Notes: generated by a model from the letters alone, not told the origin. Shown: positions 1 through 5,703, counted from the first letter of the stretch. The stretch: DNA of 10,497 nt from Methanobacteriota archaeon (GCA_023436175.1 JAEZKE010000146.1:1-10497); one strand, 5' to 3'. Numbers and translations are program-made.

Positions 1-42
1 GGATCTTAAGTCCACCCCCTTTGGCCGCTCGGGCACCCCTGC
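1..42 (-). tRNA. tRNA-Leu (anticodon UAA), 5' half, cut by window start
   Basis: Read on the minus strand from base 42, the sequence begins with the acceptor strand GCAGGGG. It continues with T8 and a long leucine-type D arm (GCCCGAGCGG followed by CCAAAGGGG), then reaches an anticodon loop CTTAAGA flanked by GGA and TCC. The anticodon TAA lies at 8..6. This is the class II Leu pattern of archaea. The anticodon stem is interrupted at base 1, so the variable arm, T arm and 3' acceptor lie outside the window. Identity as Leu(UAA) is secure from the anticodon and D arm. Whether an intron or an encoded CCA is present cannot be seen. It is transcribed away from the neighbouring lipid genes. Confidence 0.93.
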
Positions 43-66
43 ATAACATAGAAATTATTTGATGTC

Positions 67-76
67 CTATATAACC
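67..76 (-). promoter_or_regulatory. TATA box for tRNA-Leu
   Basis: On the minus strand this reads GGTTATATAG. Its centre lies about 26-30 bp upstream of the tRNA 5' end at base 42, which is the normal archaeal TATA-to-start spacing. Transcription would therefore begin at or just before the mature tRNA end. The call rests on position and sequence only. Confidence 0.6.
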
Positions 77-304
77 TTAACGGTTTTAACAAAAGTGATG
101 TTAAATTCATACAATTAAATTATAACATTCCCATAAAACCCGTATTGCATAGGTACACTATATACTAAACAATCTGGTATTTAAGTTTTTAGTATAAGAG
201 TCCAAAAATTCCTGCACCTTAAATAAGTATCATATTTTCACCTAATTTTATTCCACCTCAATATAGCAAAGAATTTAAGAGCCAGTTACTATTTAAAAGC
301 CTCA
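77..304. other. AT-rich intergenic stretch, no gene recognised
   Basis: This is the central part of the 344-bp gap between the tRNA and the ferredoxin gene. I find no coding frame with a ribosome binding site and no second tRNA or other RNA gene. The one structure noted is an inverted repeat with 9-bp arms, TATACTAAA at 161-169 and TTTAGTATA at 188-196, separated by 18 bases. In DNA this AT-rich such a pair can arise by chance. The region separates two divergent promoters. Confidence 0.5.
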
Positions 305-319
305 AAAAAGTATATATAC
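305..319 (+). promoter_or_regulatory. Probable TATA box of the ferredoxin/reductase operon
   Basis: AAAAAAG (a purine-rich BRE-like run) is immediately followed by TATATATAC. This is the best match to an archaeal BRE/TATA element upstream of the ferredoxin start at 387. Initiation about 25 bp downstream would give an RNA with a leader of roughly 45-50 bases, which includes the GGTGAT ribosome binding site. AT-rich surroundings allow alternatives such as CATATAG near 340. Confidence 0.5.
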
Positions 320-375
320 ACTAATTATACAATATTAAACATATAGTTATTTTTTCTTAGCTACTGTCTTAAATT

Positions 376-381
376 GGTGAT
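376..381 (+). promoter_or_regulatory. Shine-Dalgarno GGTGAT of the small ferredoxin
   Basis: GGTGAT is complementary to the ATCACC at the 3' end of methanogen 16S rRNA and sits five bases before the ATG at 387. It fixes that ATG as the start of a short gene that might otherwise be missed. Confidence 0.75.
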
Positions 382-386
382 AAATA

Positions 387-560
387 ATGGAATTCAACGC
401 TGAAAAATGCGGATGCTGTGGAGCCTGCGTCAGTGTATGCCCCAATAGATCTTTAGAACTTACAGAAAATATAATAATCGTAAATAAAAACAAATGCGAC
501 AACTGCGGAAGATGCACATTTATATGTCCTCTTGGAGCTTTTTCGGGGGCGAATGTATGA
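387..560 (+). CDS. 2[4Fe-4S] ferredoxin, 57 aa, coupled to the reductase
   Basis: This is a small bacterial-type ferredoxin. Two CxxCxxCxxxCP cluster motifs are complete: Cys8, 11, 14, 18 followed by Pro19, and Cys37, 40, 43, 47 followed by Pro48. Cys10 is an additional, non-canonical cysteine inside the first motif. The start is set by GGTGAT five bases upstream. The TGA stop (558-560) overlaps the ATG of the downstream reductase (557-559) as ATGA, so translation of the two is probably coupled. In Methanosarcina acetivorans a ferredoxin encoded next to geranylgeranyl reductase is needed for full saturation of archaeal lipids; by analogy this protein is the likely electron donor to its neighbour. 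The cluster assignment is read directly from the sequence. The partner role is inferred from gene arrangement and that precedent. It would act in the cytoplasm close to the membrane-lipid substrate. Confidence 0.93.
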   Translation: MEFNAEKCGCCGACVSVCPNRSLELTENIIIVNKNKCDNCGRCTFICPLGAFSGANV

Positions 561-1732
561 AATACGACGTAGTTGTTGTAGGAGGGCGTATAGGAGGATC
601 CATTTCATCACTCTTTGCATCTAAAAATGATGTAGATGTTTTAATGATTGAAAAGAGACAGGAAATTGGAGTTCCTATCCAGTGCGCAGAAGGGACAACC
701 CATTCTACCTTCGAGATCCTGGAAATGGAGCCATCATCCCGATATGTTTGTAATGAAATTGAAACTGGTACAATTCACGCACCCAATGGAAAATACATTA
801 ATGCAGAAGATTTAGTAGAATTCAACAATTTAGAAAAAAGCATATCAAAAGGATATATCTTAGACAGGAAAGTCTTTGATAAACATCTGGCCATTGAATC
901 AGCGAAAGCAGGGACGGACATAATGGTTAAAACCACAGTAAAAGACATTATAAGAGAAGACGGTAAGATCTGTGGAGTAGTAGCCAAGCATATGGGAAAA
1001 ACAATGGAAATAAAGGCAGATGTTGTTATAGCTGCAGATGGTGTGGAATCAAACATGGCACGGCTCGCAGGGATTAAAAAACAAGATAATCCCACAAATA
1101 TCTGTTCATGTGCCCAATATGAATTAGTGTGTTCAGATTTTGATCCTGACAGAGTGCATCTTTATTTTGGAAAGGATATATCCCCTGGAGGATATGCATG
1201 GGTATTCCCAAAAGAAGAAGGAACTGCTAACGTAGGACTTGGGATAAGAGGCCCAGCAGAAACAGCTTATCATTATCTTAAAAAATTCACATCAAAGTTC
1301 GATGCTACACCAGTAGAACTCAATGTTGGAGGAGTACCACTATCTGGACCTATTGATAAGACATATACAGATGGTTTTTTAGTAGTAGGAGATGCGGCCA
1401 GACAGGTTGATCCTGTAACCGGGGGAGGGATCGTTACAACTGTTCCCTGTGCAAGAATAGCAGGAGAAATTGCAGCAGAAGCTATAAAAGAAGAAAATAC
1501 TTCTGCAGCTTTCTTAAAAAAGTATGAAGACACTTGGAAAGATAAGTTAGGGAATATACTAAAGACATCCCTGAAACTTAGAAAGGTAGCCGACAAAATC
1601 ACAGATGATGAAATGAATGCATTAGTAGAATTTTTGGATGTCACTGATCCCAAAGAGATATCTAAAATATCATTTATCAAATTCTTGGCAAAACATCCGC
1701 GTCTTTTAAGGCTTGTAAAAGACTTTTTGTAA
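557..1732 (+). CDS. Geranylgeranyl reductase family flavoprotein (paralogue 1)
   Basis: A 391-aa FAD-dependent oxidoreductase of the geranylgeranyl/digeranylgeranylglycerophospholipid reductase family, expected to reduce double bonds of archaeal lipid isoprenoid chains. The N-terminal Rossmann motif is VVGGRIGGS (residues 7-15), in which the second glycine of GxGxxG is Arg11. Family signatures follow: PIQCAEG (40-46), AADGVESN (159-166), SPGGYAWVFPK (209-219) and the FAD motif VGDAARQVDPVTGGGI (277-292). The segment after the last motif, VTTVPCARIAGE, is unusual and carries Cys298. The start at 557 is chosen over an in-frame ATG at 494 because the latter lies inside the ferredoxin gene, and MKYDV matches the start of the second paralogue. 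The ATGA overlap with the ferredoxin and the shared operon support ferredoxin-dependent reduction. Substrate chain position and degree of saturation cannot be read from the sequence. Confidence 0.9.
   Translation: MKYDVVVVGGRIGGSISSLFASKNDVDVLMIEKRQEIGVPIQCAEGTTHSTFEILEMEPSSRYVCNEIETGTIHAPNGKYINAEDLVEFNNLEKSISKGYILDRKVFDKHLAIESAKAGTDIMVKTTVKDIIREDGKICGVVAKHMGKTMEIKADVVIAADGVESNMARLAGIKKQDNPTNICSCAQYELVCSDFDPDRVHLYFGKDISPGGYAWVFPKEEGTANVGLGIRGPAETAYHYLKKFTSKFDATPVELNVGGVPLSGPIDKTYTDGFLVVGDAARQVDPVTGGGIVTTVPCARIAGEIAAEAIKEENTSAAFLKKYEDTWKDKLGNILKTSLKLRKVADKITDDEMNALVEFLDVTDPKEISKISFIKFLAKHPRLLRLVKDFL
1701..1728 (+). terminator. Hairpin plus T-run at the 3' end of reductase 1
   Basis: A perfect 8-bp inverted repeat, GTCTTTTA (1701-1708) and TAAAAGAC (1716-1723) around a 7-base loop, is followed directly by TTTTT. 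This resembles an intrinsic terminator, but it lies inside the last codons of the reductase, just before the stop at 1730. Archaeal termination mainly depends on the T-run, and this one is short. It could be a coincidence of coding sequence, or could attenuate read-through into the second reductase. Confidence 0.35.
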
Positions 1733-1754
1733 GTTTAAAGAACATATAAAAAAA

Positions 1755-1820
1755 AAATTATAAATAACGGACGGGTTTAAGCTACTGATTTTAAAGTTTA
1801 AGGTGTCAAAATATAATAAA
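1755..1820 (+). promoter_or_regulatory. Possible promoter region of reductase 2
   Basis: The 160-bp gap between the two reductases holds two TATA-like elements, TTATAAATAA near 1758-1767 and AAAATATAATAA at 1808-1819. The second would place initiation near 1840 and give a leader of about 50 bases; the first would give a longer leader. Either would let the second paralogue be expressed separately from the ferredoxin-reductase pair. The AT-rich setting makes false matches likely. Confidence 0.35.
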
Positions 1821-1892
1821 TTTCTGATTAATTAATTCCTGCCACAGAACTGTAAAATAAGATCTCGGTTAAGGTATAGCGGAGGCAAAATA

Positions 1893-3044
1893 ATGAAATA
1901 TGATGTAATTGTTGTAGGCGGACGTATTGGAGGTTCTATTTCCTCACTTTTTGCATCTAAAAACGATTTAAATGTATTGATGATTGAAAAACGGCAAGAA
2001 ATTGGAGTTCCTCTCCAATGTGCCGAGGCTACAAGCGAAGAAACCTTCAAAACTATTGGAATAAAGCCTTCAAAGAGGTACATATGTTCCGAAATTATTG
2101 GAGCAGATCTTCATTCCCCTGATGGTACTCGGTTTCGAATGATGCCTTATGGTAATGAACAGGGTTTTATATTAGATAGGAAAGTATTTGATAGAAGTCT
2201 GGCTATAGAATCTGCGAAAGCTGGAACAGACATAATGCTAAAAACTACTGTAAAAGACCTTATTATCAAAGATGGAAAAGTTAACGGCGTAGTTGCAAAA
2301 CACCTTGGTAAGACCATAAAAATTGAAGCAGACCTCGTTATTGCTGCAGACGGTATAGAATCAAATGTAGCGCGAATAGCAGGTTTAAACTCAAGATATG
2401 GGATAAATGATATCTGTTCATGTGTCCAGTACAAGATGGTTGGTATCGATGTGGAACCACATTATATGCAGTTTTATTTTGGAAGAGAAATCGCACCTGG
2501 AGGATATTTATGGATTTTTCCCAGTGAAAACGGTGTTACAAATGTTGGAATTGGAGTTAGAAACACTAAAGAAACTGCCTATCATTATCTTCATAAATTT
2601 ATATCAAATTTAGGCGGAACGCCAGTTGAACTTAACGTTGGAGGAGTGCCAGTTTCAGGTAACATTAAAAAAACATATACCGACGGATTAATTGTTGTTG
2701 GAGATGCTGCAGGACATGTAGATCCTATAACTGGCGGAGGAATTCATTTAACGGCTGCAAGTGCAAAAATAGCAGGGGAAGTTGCAGCTGAATCTATAAA
2801 AAATGAAGACACATCTGCAGGATTCTTAAAAGTATATGAAAAAAGATGGAAAGAACAAATTGGAGGCCCAATTAAGCAATCCCTTAAGTATAGAAAGGTC
2901 ATGGATAAACTCAATGACAATGAATTCAATGCACTTGCAAAATTCTTAGAAGACAGAGATATCTGGTCCATTCAAAAAAGGGAATGGTTTGGACTTTTAA
3001 AAGAATCTCCAAGTTTATTTAAGCTTATAAAAGCCGTTATCTAA
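1893..3044 (+). CDS. Geranylgeranyl reductase family flavoprotein (paralogue 2)
   Basis: A 383-aa tandem paralogue of the preceding reductase, with near-identity over the first 45 residues (about 41 of 45 match) and clear similarity throughout. Shared features are VVGGRIGGS (7-15) with Arg11, PLQCAEA (40-46), AADGIESN (151-158), APGGYLWIFP (201-210) and GDAAGHVDPITGGGI (270-284). Compared with paralogue 1 it lacks roughly eight residues between about 78 and 92. It has GH instead of RQ in the FAD motif, and reads HLTAASAKIAGE after it. A GGAGG site seven bases before the ATG supports the start. No ferredoxin gene precedes it, so it may share the upstream ferredoxin or use another donor. It probably also reduces isoprenoid lipid chains, perhaps with different substrate or position preference. 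Synonymous divergence between the copies shows the duplication is not recent. Confidence 0.9.
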   Translation: MKYDVIVVGGRIGGSISSLFASKNDLNVLMIEKRQEIGVPLQCAEATSEETFKTIGIKPSKRYICSEIIGADLHSPDGTRFRMMPYGNEQGFILDRKVFDRSLAIESAKAGTDIMLKTTVKDLIIKDGKVNGVVAKHLGKTIKIEADLVIAADGIESNVARIAGLNSRYGINDICSCVQYKMVGIDVEPHYMQFYFGREIAPGGYLWIFPSENGVTNVGIGVRNTKETAYHYLHKFISNLGGTPVELNVGGVPVSGNIKKTYTDGLIVVGDAAGHVDPITGGGIHLTAASAKIAGEVAAESIKNEDTSAGFLKVYEKRWKEQIGGPIKQSLKYRKVMDKLNDNEFNALAKFLEDRDIWSIQKREWFGLLKESPSLFKLIKAVI

Positions 3045-3203
3045 TTATTAAATGTAATCTCACATAATTCAAAATGTACATAAACAATTTTAAACCAGCT
3101 ATTAGTATACAGTCATGGAATTAAAAACATATATATTTAAATTATCATGAAACCAAATAGATTCATTTAAAACTTAAAGATAAAGTATTAAATATAGTAA
3201 ATA

Positions 3204-3215
3204 TTTTATAAATTT
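3204..3215 (+). promoter_or_regulatory. Candidate TATA box of the HEAT-repeat gene
   Basis: The 199-bp gap upstream of the HEAT-repeat gene is very AT-rich and contains no recognisable gene. TTTTATAAATTT at 3204-3215 is close to the archaeal TATA consensus but would start the RNA only about 10 bases before the ATG. CATATATATTTA at 3129-3140 is an alternative giving a leader of about 80 bases. I cannot decide between them. Confidence 0.35.
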
Positions 3216-3243
3216 ATTATTTATTAATATATAGAGGCCGTGA

Positions 3244-4593
3244 ATGTCAATTAGTAAAATTAAGCCCAATATAGATCGATTGGAAAGAAATGGAGATGTT
3301 GAAGGCTTAATAAACGCTCTCAAATTTAAGGACTGCAATATCCGAAAAGAAGCTGCTGGCGCACTTAAAAAGATAGGAGATATTCGGGCTTTATTTCCAC
3401 TTATAGAAGCCCTTGAATACAAAGACTGGCATGAATCCTATGCAGTTATGGGTTCTGTAAGAGAAACTGCTGCTGAAGCATTAGGTGTATTAGGAGACAG
3501 GAGAGCTGTAGACTCACTGATAAAATCTTTAAATGATAAAGATGAAGAAGTTAGATGGAAAGCTGCATGGGCTCTTGGGAACATTAGAGACAGAAAAGCT
3601 GTAGAACCATTAATTTATTTGTTATATGATAAAAGTTGGGCTGTTAGAAGATTTGCAGCTTCTGCACTTGGAAAAATAGGGGACGAAAGAGCGGTTGAAA
3701 GTCTAATTCAAGCTTTAGGTGATGAAGAGTGGCATGTTAGAAAGTATGCCGCAGATGCACTTGGAAAAATAGGGGAAGATAGAGCAGTGCCTTCATTAGT
3801 TGATGCCCTGCATGATGAAGACAGTGATGTTAGATGGAAAGCTGTAATTGCCCTTGGAAAAATGAAAAGTGCTGCTGTTGAACCTCTTATTGAAATTTTA
3901 AAAAATGAAGATTGGAATATTAGAGGGAGAGCTGCAGAAGCCCTTGGAAAAATAGGGGATGAACGAGCTGTAAAACCCTTGATTAATGCTCTCGTCGGTA
4001 GAGGTAAAGACCGGAACAAATATGTTAGGGGAAGAGCAGCAGAAGCTCTTGGTAAAATAGGAGACGGAAGAGCTCTTAAACCACTGACCCAAGCTTTAGA
4101 AGATCCTTATATCTATGTACGTGCTAAGGCAGAAGAAGCATTAAAAGAAATGGAAACTGCGACACAGATTCAAACCTATGATGATGGAGAAATATCATTT
4201 GACTATCCTGGATCATGGGAAGTTATTTCCACTGCAGATAAAAAGAAAATAGTGAAAGGAAATTCAACAGATGGGGGTATAACCTTTTCCATCAACAAAA
4301 ATGTCAATGTAGGCGATCTTACATCCAAAGAGATTGCAGAAACAATTAGAGATGTTTTCATAATTCAAAACAGCACTATATTATCTGAAACTGAATTTAC
4401 AGCAGATGGAATAGATGTACACACAGTAATTGGTGAAAATGTAAATAATATTGCACCAACTAAAATTATGGTTATTTCATTTAAAATAGAGGACTTATTG
4501 TATTATTTATGGTTTTCTGGAGGACGTGAAAGTTTTGAAAGGACTCAAGAAGACATAGATTTAATAATAGATAATTTTAGAGTATATATCTAA
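3244..4593 (+). CDS. HEAT-repeat (PBS lyase-type) protein with PsbP-like C-terminal domain
   Basis: A 449-aa protein in two parts. Residues about 16-303 form nine alpha-helical HEAT repeats of about 31 residues, with the recurrent pattern GDxRAVxxLIxALxDxxxxVRxxAAxALGKI. Repeat 2 carries a short insertion (around 60-71), repeat 7 is one residue short and repeat 8 has a basic insertion (RGKDRN, 253-258). Residues about 308-449 form an alpha/beta domain that begins DGEISFDYPGSWEV and ends DLIIDNFRVYI, resembling PsbP-like domains of methanogen proteins. There is no signal peptide or membrane segment, so it is probably cytoplasmic. HEAT arrays serve as protein-binding scaffolds; bacterial PBS-lyase relatives act on phycobilins, which is not expected here. 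The start is supported by AGAGG six bases upstream. The partner and role are unknown, and the neighbours do not point to a pathway. Confidence 0.9.
   Translation: MSISKIKPNIDRLERNGDVEGLINALKFKDCNIRKEAAGALKKIGDIRALFPLIEALEYKDWHESYAVMGSVRETAAEALGVLGDRRAVDSLIKSLNDKDEEVRWKAAWALGNIRDRKAVEPLIYLLYDKSWAVRRFAASALGKIGDERAVESLIQALGDEEWHVRKYAADALGKIGEDRAVPSLVDALHDEDSDVRWKAVIALGKMKSAAVEPLIEILKNEDWNIRGRAAEALGKIGDERAVKPLINALVGRGKDRNKYVRGRAAEALGKIGDGRALKPLTQALEDPYIYVRAKAEEALKEMETATQIQTYDDGEISFDYPGSWEVISTADKKKIVKGNSTDGGITFSINKNVNVGDLTSKEIAETIRDVFIIQNSTILSETEFTADGIDVHTVIGENVNNIAPTKIMVISFKIEDLLYYLWFSGGRESFERTQEDIDLIIDNFRVYI
3664..3960 (+). repeat. 93-bp direct repeat unit inside the HEAT array
   Basis: A GCMCTTGGAAAAATAGGGGA block starts at 3664, 3757 and 3940. 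The spacing is 93 bp (31 codons) for the first pair and 183 bp for the next, because one intervening repeat is a codon short. The blocks encode the ALGKIG turn of successive HEAT repeats. DNA-level identity over this core suggests fairly recent duplication or conversion between repeats, and makes the gene prone to repeat gain or loss. Confidence 0.75.
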
Positions 4594-4617
4594 AGTTTAA
4601 TAAACATAGAAAAAACC

Positions 4618-4630
4618 AATTTATAGTTAA
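4618..4630 (+). promoter_or_regulatory. TATA box candidate for ogt
   Basis: AATTTATAGTTAA follows an A-rich stretch ending AAAAACC. Initiation about 25 bp downstream would be near 4650, shortly before the AAGGGGG ribosome binding site at 4662-4668. It would give ogt its own promoter, independent of the HEAT gene that ends at 4593. Confidence 0.45.
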
Positions 4631-4661
4631 CAGATATAGATCATTGAATACACCGACTAAC

Positions 4662-4668
4662 AAGGGGG
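4662..4668 (+). promoter_or_regulatory. Shine-Dalgarno AAGGGGG deciding the ogt start
   Basis: This G-rich block lies seven bases before the ATT at 4676, in the ogt frame, and immediately after an in-frame TAA at 4658. No other initiation-like signal precedes the conserved part of ogt, so the site argues for initiation at ATT 4676. Confidence 0.55.
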
Positions 4669-4675
4669 AATTCAA

Positions 4676-5191
4676 ATTTCAAACAATGTTATAATTTCAA
4701 CCTACAATGAGGGAAATCTGTATTTTGTAGTTGCAGTTAAAGATGGGAAGATTTTAAAAGCAACATTACCAAAGACAGACAAAGAAAGCATATTAAATGA
4801 AATTTCAAATGGGTATACCTCTTTTAAATTATCAGATGAATATCAACATTATGCAAAGAATGTTTGTAGGGCATATTACGGTGAAAATATACAATTTAAT
4901 GCAGCTATTCCAGATAAAAATGATTTTAAAAGCAAAGTACTTCAAGAAGTTGCCAAAATTCCATATGGAGAAGTTAGAACCTACAAACAGATCTCAGAAT
5001 CCATTGGAACCAGAGCTTACAGAGCAGTTGGAACTGCAATTGGTCGAAATCCGCTTCCAATAATAATTCCCTGCCATAGAGTTGTAAAATCAGATTTACA
5101 TGTAGGAGGATTCTTTGGCGGTACTGAAATGAAAAAGAAAATGCTGGAAAAAGAGGGAGTCCGCATTGTAAATGACAAAATCAAAAGATAA
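4676..5191 (+). CDS. ogt: Methylated-DNA-[protein]-cysteine S-methyltransferase
   Basis: A suicide DNA-repair protein that transfers alkyl groups from O6-alkylguanine in DNA to its own cysteine. From the proposed ATT start it is about 171 aa, normal for the family. The C-terminal catalytic domain is clear: IPYGEVRTYKQIS (helix-turn-helix entry), then RAVGTAIGRNP with the conserved Arg finger, then the active-site motif IIPCHRVV with Cys133, then GGFFGG. The N-terminal part, from about residue 6 to 80, is the usual poorly conserved alpha/beta domain. The start is odd: the frame opens after TAA at 4658 and has no ATG, GTG or TTG before the catalytic cysteine; the first in-frame ATG is at 5129. 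ATT at 4676 fits best with the AAGGGGG upstream; ATT at 4670 is too close, and CTG at 4718 would lose that site. A base error at the start codon is the main alternative. It converges with the ACDS operon. Confidence 0.9.
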   Translation: MSNNVIISTYNEGNLYFVVAVKDGKILKATLPKTDKESILNEISNGYTSFKLSDEYQHYAKNVCRAYYGENIQFNAAIPDKNDFKSKVLQEVAKIPYGEVRTYKQISESIGTRAYRAVGTAIGRNPLPIIIPCHRVVKSDLHVGGFFGGTEMKKKMLEKEGVRIVNDKIKR

Positions 5192-5197
5192 GTTAAT

Positions 5198-5217
5198 CTA
5201 AAAAGAATAAAAATAAG
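5198..5217 (-). terminator. T-rich terminator of the ACDS operon
   Basis: On the minus strand, just after the ferredoxin stop at 5223-5225, the RNA-like strand reads CTTATTTTTATTCTTTTTAG. This is the kind of oligo-T tract used for archaeal termination. It lies in the 31-bp gap between convergent genes and is flanked by an 8-bp inverted pair GATAAGTT (5187-5194) and AACTTATC (5227-5234), which includes the end of each gene. The plus strand has no matching T-run here. Confidence 0.55.
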
Positions 5218-5222
5218 CTAGA

Positions 5223-5690
5223 CTAGAACTTATCCTGACACATTTTTAAGGTCTCTTCAAGAACTTTTGCAAATGAAACATCTGATTTCAGTTCTTCAAG
5301 TTCTTTAACTGAAAATACCTTTAAAACATTGTCTTTACATGCTTCAACACATGCAGGCAGTATTCTGTCAGATTCCATGCATAAAGTACATTTTTGAATT
5401 GTTTTTTTCTCTTCATCGATTACTGGCATTCCTATAGGACATGCTATCAAGCAGAGCTTGCAGACTATACATGCATTTTCATCCACTATAAGTGTTCCAT
5501 CATCCTCTTTTATGGCTCCAGTTGGACATATTCTGGCACAGGGTGCTTTGTCTGGATGACACTGCAGACAGAAAATTGGAATTGAACTGCTTTTTTTTGC
5601 CCTTGCTGTTCCGTGTTCTTTTTCGCATGCTGTAATGCAATCTTTGCACTCAGAACACATTTTTGGGTCCATTACCATCAATGTTTTCAT
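5223..5690 (-). CDS. Four-cluster [4Fe-4S] ferredoxin of the ACDS operon
   Basis: A 155-aa iron-sulfur protein of the HycB/CooF/DmsB-like ferredoxin fold. Sixteen cysteines form four cluster motifs: 12, 15, 18, 22; 41, 44, 51, 55; 74, 77, 80, 84; and 101, 104, 114, 118. Cys151 near the end is extra. It lacks a signal peptide and is cytoplasmic. It is the last gene of the unit, 13 bases after cdhE, so it is probably made with ACDS. CooF-type proteins carry electrons between CO dehydrogenase and a hydrogenase; here the likely job is delivering low-potential electrons for CO2 reduction at the CODH subunit, but the partner is an inference. The start ATG at 5690 is preceded by AGGTAGAT; Met5 or Met7 are possible alternatives. 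The C-terminal 30 residues are helical and charged. Confidence 0.88.
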   Translation of the reverse strand: MKTLMVMDPKMCSECKDCITACEKEHGTARAKKSSSIPIFCLQCHPDKAPCARICPTGAIKEDDGTLIVDENACIVCKLCLIACPIGMPVIDEEKKTIQKCTLCMESDRILPACVEACKDNVLKVFSVKELEELKSDVSFAKVLEETLKMCQDKF

Positions 5691-5703
5691 AGTATCTACC
5701 TAT

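Noticed and set aside
161..196. Inverted repeat TATACTAAA / TTTAGTATA as a possible regulatory hairpin or operator
   Set aside because: Arms are all but free of G and C, the loop is 18 bases and the surroundings are very AT-rich. Chance is a sufficient explanation and it does not sit next to either promoter.
494..556. In-frame upstream ATG giving a 412-aa reductase 1
   Set aside because: These 63 bases are the 3' part of the ferredoxin gene in another frame. The paralogue starts MKYDV exactly at the position equivalent to 557, and 557 forms the ATGA junction.
3664..3960. Regularly spaced repeats as a possible CRISPR-like array
   Set aside because: The period is exactly 31 codons, the units are in frame within a HEAT-repeat protein, and the intervening sequence is also homologous. 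They are coding repeats.
3708..4092. Antisense reading frames opposite the HEAT repeats
   Set aside because: They are caused by the repeated, A-rich and stop-poor coding sequence on the plus strand. They have no ribosome binding site or recognisable domain.
4797..5063. 88-aa plus-strand reading frame starting with ATG inside ogt
   Set aside because: It is a different frame over the real ogt coding sequence, has no family signature, and ends before the PCHRV active site.
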